NCBI GenBank assembly: GCA_016200785.1
Contig: JACQED010000563.1
Span: 1-7,121 of the forward strand
DNA: 7,121 nt
Direction: 5' to 3'
DNA from: Chloroflexota bacterium
GTDB taxonomy: Bacteria > Chloroflexota > Anaerolineae > Anaerolineales > JACQED01
A program made the translations under genes and the position numbers. Shown piece by piece: positions 5,251-7,121 of the stretch. The notes beneath the pieces are model-generated. The model was not told the origin of the DNA. It worked only from the letters and a program-made list of their open reading frames with translations, and did not search any database. Numbering within the stretch: position 1 is the stretch's first letter; each line of letters begins with the position of its first letter.

Positions 5251-7121
5251 GTGAAACCGAAACAGAAGAGTTGGCTGCCCTGGGTAATTCTCGTCGTGAT
5301 TGTCGTCGGAGTCATTGCCGCGTCCGTCGTCCTTGGCAATCGGCAGACCGCAGCGAAGTCCGAAGTCGTGCCGCTGAGCAAGGCGGCGGAGGCGTTGCGC
5401 AGCGGCCGGGTCACGCGGCTGGAAGTCAACGGCAGCCGGCTGATACTGACTCTGGACGACAGGACGCGCGTCGAGGCAGTCAAAGAGCCGTCGGCGTCGC
5501 TTGAAGAGACGCTCGCCATCCTCAACGTGCCACCCAGCAAACTCGACGGCGTCGAGGTCGAAGTTGTCGTCCCCAATCAGCCGTCGTCGGGCAACGTCAT
5601 CTTGTACCTCTTGCCGACTCTGTTCCTCGTCGGCGCGTTCGTTTACTTCATGCAGAAGATGCAAGGGCCGCAGAACCCCGCGACGTCGTTCGGCAAGAGC
5701 GGCGCGCGCCTGCGCGATCCCGATGTCTCCACCGTCACCTTCCGCGATGTGGCCGGCGCCGAAGAAGCAAAAGAGGAACTGCATGAGATCGTCGAATTCC
5801 TCTCCGAGCCGGAGAAGTTCATCGCCCTCGGCGCGCGCATCCCCAAGGGCATTCTGCTCGTCGGCCCGCCCGGCACGGGCAAGACGCTGTTGGCCAAGGC
5901 CGTCGCCGGGGAGGCCGGCGTTCCTTTCTTCTCCATCTCCGGCTCGCAGTTCGTCGAGATGTTCGTCGGCGTCGGCGCGAGCCGCGTGCGCGATCTCTTC
6001 CGCACCGCCCGGCGACACAGCCCGTGCATCATCTTCGTGGACGAGATCGACGCGGTGGGCCGCCATCGCGGCGGGGGCATCGCCGGCGGGCACGACGAGC
6101 GCGAGCAAACGCTGAATCAGATACTGGTCGAGATGGACGGGTTCGACACCGACACCAACGTGATCGTGATGGCTGCGACCAACCGCCCCGACATCCTCGA
6201 CCCGGCGCTTCTGCGGCCGGGGCGCTTCGACCGGCGCGTGACGGTGGATCGGCCTGACCTCGCCGGACGCAAAGCCATCCTCGAAGTCCACACGCGCGGC
6301 AAGCCGTTGGCCTCGGACGTCGATCTCGCCAAACTGGCGAAGACTATTCCCGGCTTCGTCGGCGCGGACATCGAGAATCTCGTGAACGAGGCGGCGATCC
6401 TCGCGGCGCGGCGCAAACGCAAGTCAATCGGCCAGGCTGAGTTCCACGAATCGGTCGAGCGCATCATCGCCGGGCCGGAGCGCAAGAGCCGGTTGATCTC
6501 GCCCGAGGAACGACGCATCATCGCGTTCCACGAGGCCGGCCACGCCGTCGTGATGAAGTTCCTGCCTGACTGCGATCCGGTGCAAAAGGTGAGCATCATC
6601 GGGCGCGGCATGATGGGTGGCTACACTCTCGCCGTGCCGGAGCAGGATCGGTTGCTGCACGCCTCGCGCAAGTTCGAGGCGGACCTTGCCGGACTGCTTG
6701 GCGGGCGCGCGGCGGAAGAATCGGTTTTCGGCGAAGCGACGACGGGCGCGTCGAACGATCTCGAACGCGCGACGCAGATCGCGCGCGCGATGGTCACGCG
6801 CTATGGCATGAGCGAGAAACTCGGCCCGATGGTCTATGGGCAGAGAGAGGAACTTGTTTTCCTAGGCAATGCGATGGGCGAACAGCGCAACTACTCGGAC
6901 GCAGTGGCCGAGGAGATTGACGCCGAAGTGCGCCGGGTCGTGGCCGATGCGTATCGGGAAGCGCGGCGCATTGTGACGGAGCAGCGCCCCGCGCTCGATC
7001 GTGTCGCCAAAGTCCTGCTGGACAAAGAGACCCTTGACGGCGATGAGCTGAGCCGCCTGTGCGCCGAGGCCGCGCGCCCGGCCTCAAAGCCCCCGGCCAA
7101 CTCAAGGGCGATCGTCCGCCG
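5251..7121 (+). CDS. ftsH: ATP-dependent zinc metalloprotease FtsH (3' end beyond window)
   Basis: This is a membrane-anchored AAA+ protease that extracts and degrades membrane and short-lived cytoplasmic proteins as a hexamer. The 623 codons seen start at GTG 5251, five bases after GGAGG. In order: membrane segment about 8-28; a short external domain about 30-113; membrane segment about 114-134; AAA+ domain with Walker A GPPGTGKT (205-212), the pore loop FVGVGA (from 238), Walker B IIFVDE (260-265) and the second region of homology ending in LRPGRFDRR (321-329); and the zinc protease with H427-E-A-G-H431 and the third ligand D503 in TTGASNDLERAT. All key residues are present. Family members are about 610-650 residues, so the stop is probably just past the window edge. 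The sequence from about 451 to 560 is what suggests a Chloroflexota-like source. It has its own promoter and is probably not co-transcribed only with fadA. Confidence 0.96.
   Translation, partial: MKPKQKSWLPWVILVVIVVGVIAASVVLGNRQTAAKSEVVPLSKAAEALRSGRVTRLEVNGSRLILTLDDRTRVEAVKEPSASLEETLAILNVPPSKLDGVEVEVVVPNQPSSGNVILYLLPTLFLVGAFVYFMQKMQGPQNPATSFGKSGARLRDPDVSTVTFRDVAGAEEAKEELHEIVEFLSEPEKFIALGARIPKGILLVGPPGTGKTLLAKAVAGEAGVPFFSISGSQFVEMFVGVGASRVRDLFRTARRHSPCIIFVDEIDAVGRHRGGGIAGGHDEREQTLNQILVEMDGFDTDTNVIVMAATNRPDILDPALLRPGRFDRRVTVDRPDLAGRKAILEVHTRGKPLASDVDLAKLAKTIPGFVGADIENLVNEAAILAARRKRKSIGQAEFHESVERIIAGPERKSRLISPEERRIIAFHEAGHAVVMKFLPDCDPVQKVSIIGRGMMGGYTLAVPEQDRLLHASRKFEADLAGLLGGRAAEESVFGEATTGASNDLERATQIARAMVTRYGMSEKLGPMVYGQREELVFLGNAMGEQRNYSDAVAEEIDAEVRRVVADAYREARRIVTEQRPALDRVAKVLLDKETLDGDELSRLCAEAARPASKPPANSRAIVR

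Noticed and set aside
4978..6291. Minus-strand open frame of 437 codons opposite fadA end and ftsH
   Set aside because: It spans an intergenic region and the FtsH AAA+ domain in antisense, shows no family motif and has shadow-like composition.

Overview
The window looks like a GC-rich bacterial chromosome segment with every gene on the + strand. The FtsH sequence (a DTDTN...NRPD stretch, a GGYT...PEQDR stretch after the protease motif, and an EQRNYSD stretch near the C-terminus) and the FadN-type beta-oxidation fusion resemble what I remember of Chloroflexota (Anaerolineae-like) proteins. Acidobacteriota is the main alternative. This placement is by memory only and is moderate to weak.

Layout from left to right: the probable last codons of an unknown upstream gene (to 71); a C-poor, purine-rich stretch carrying two copies of an ACGAAT-based repeat; a small GxxExxY-family gene (232-699); an array of about three 60-bp tandem repeats whose core is the same sequence inverted (705-883); fadN, a two-domain 3-hydroxyacyl-CoA dehydrogenase/enoyl-CoA hydratase (881-3283); a 7-bp-period GAATT array (3277-3311); a small four-helix-bundle (S23-like) gene (3335-3757); the inverted counterpart of the GAATT array (3798-3837); fadA thiolase (3852-5036); a 214-bp intergenic region with a good sigma70-type promoter; and ftsH (5251 to the window end, almost complete).

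fadN and fadA together supply three steps of the fatty-acid beta-oxidation spiral (hydration, NAD-dependent oxidation, thiolysis). Their order matches the fadN-fadA pair of Bacillus. ftsH is a separate housekeeping unit with its own promoter.

The most interesting feature is what has been placed around the fad genes. Two unrelated small genes, GxxExxY and the four-helix bundle, each have a strong Shine-Dalgarno and sit between inverted arrays of short iterated GAAT-containing words. Each array touches a gene boundary. One supplies the ATG of fadN, the next supplies the TAG of fadN, and the leftmost may supply the stop of the upstream gene. I read these as two cassettes of one general design, possibly mobile and lacking a recognisable transposase. 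The architecture is visible in the sequence; mobility is inference.
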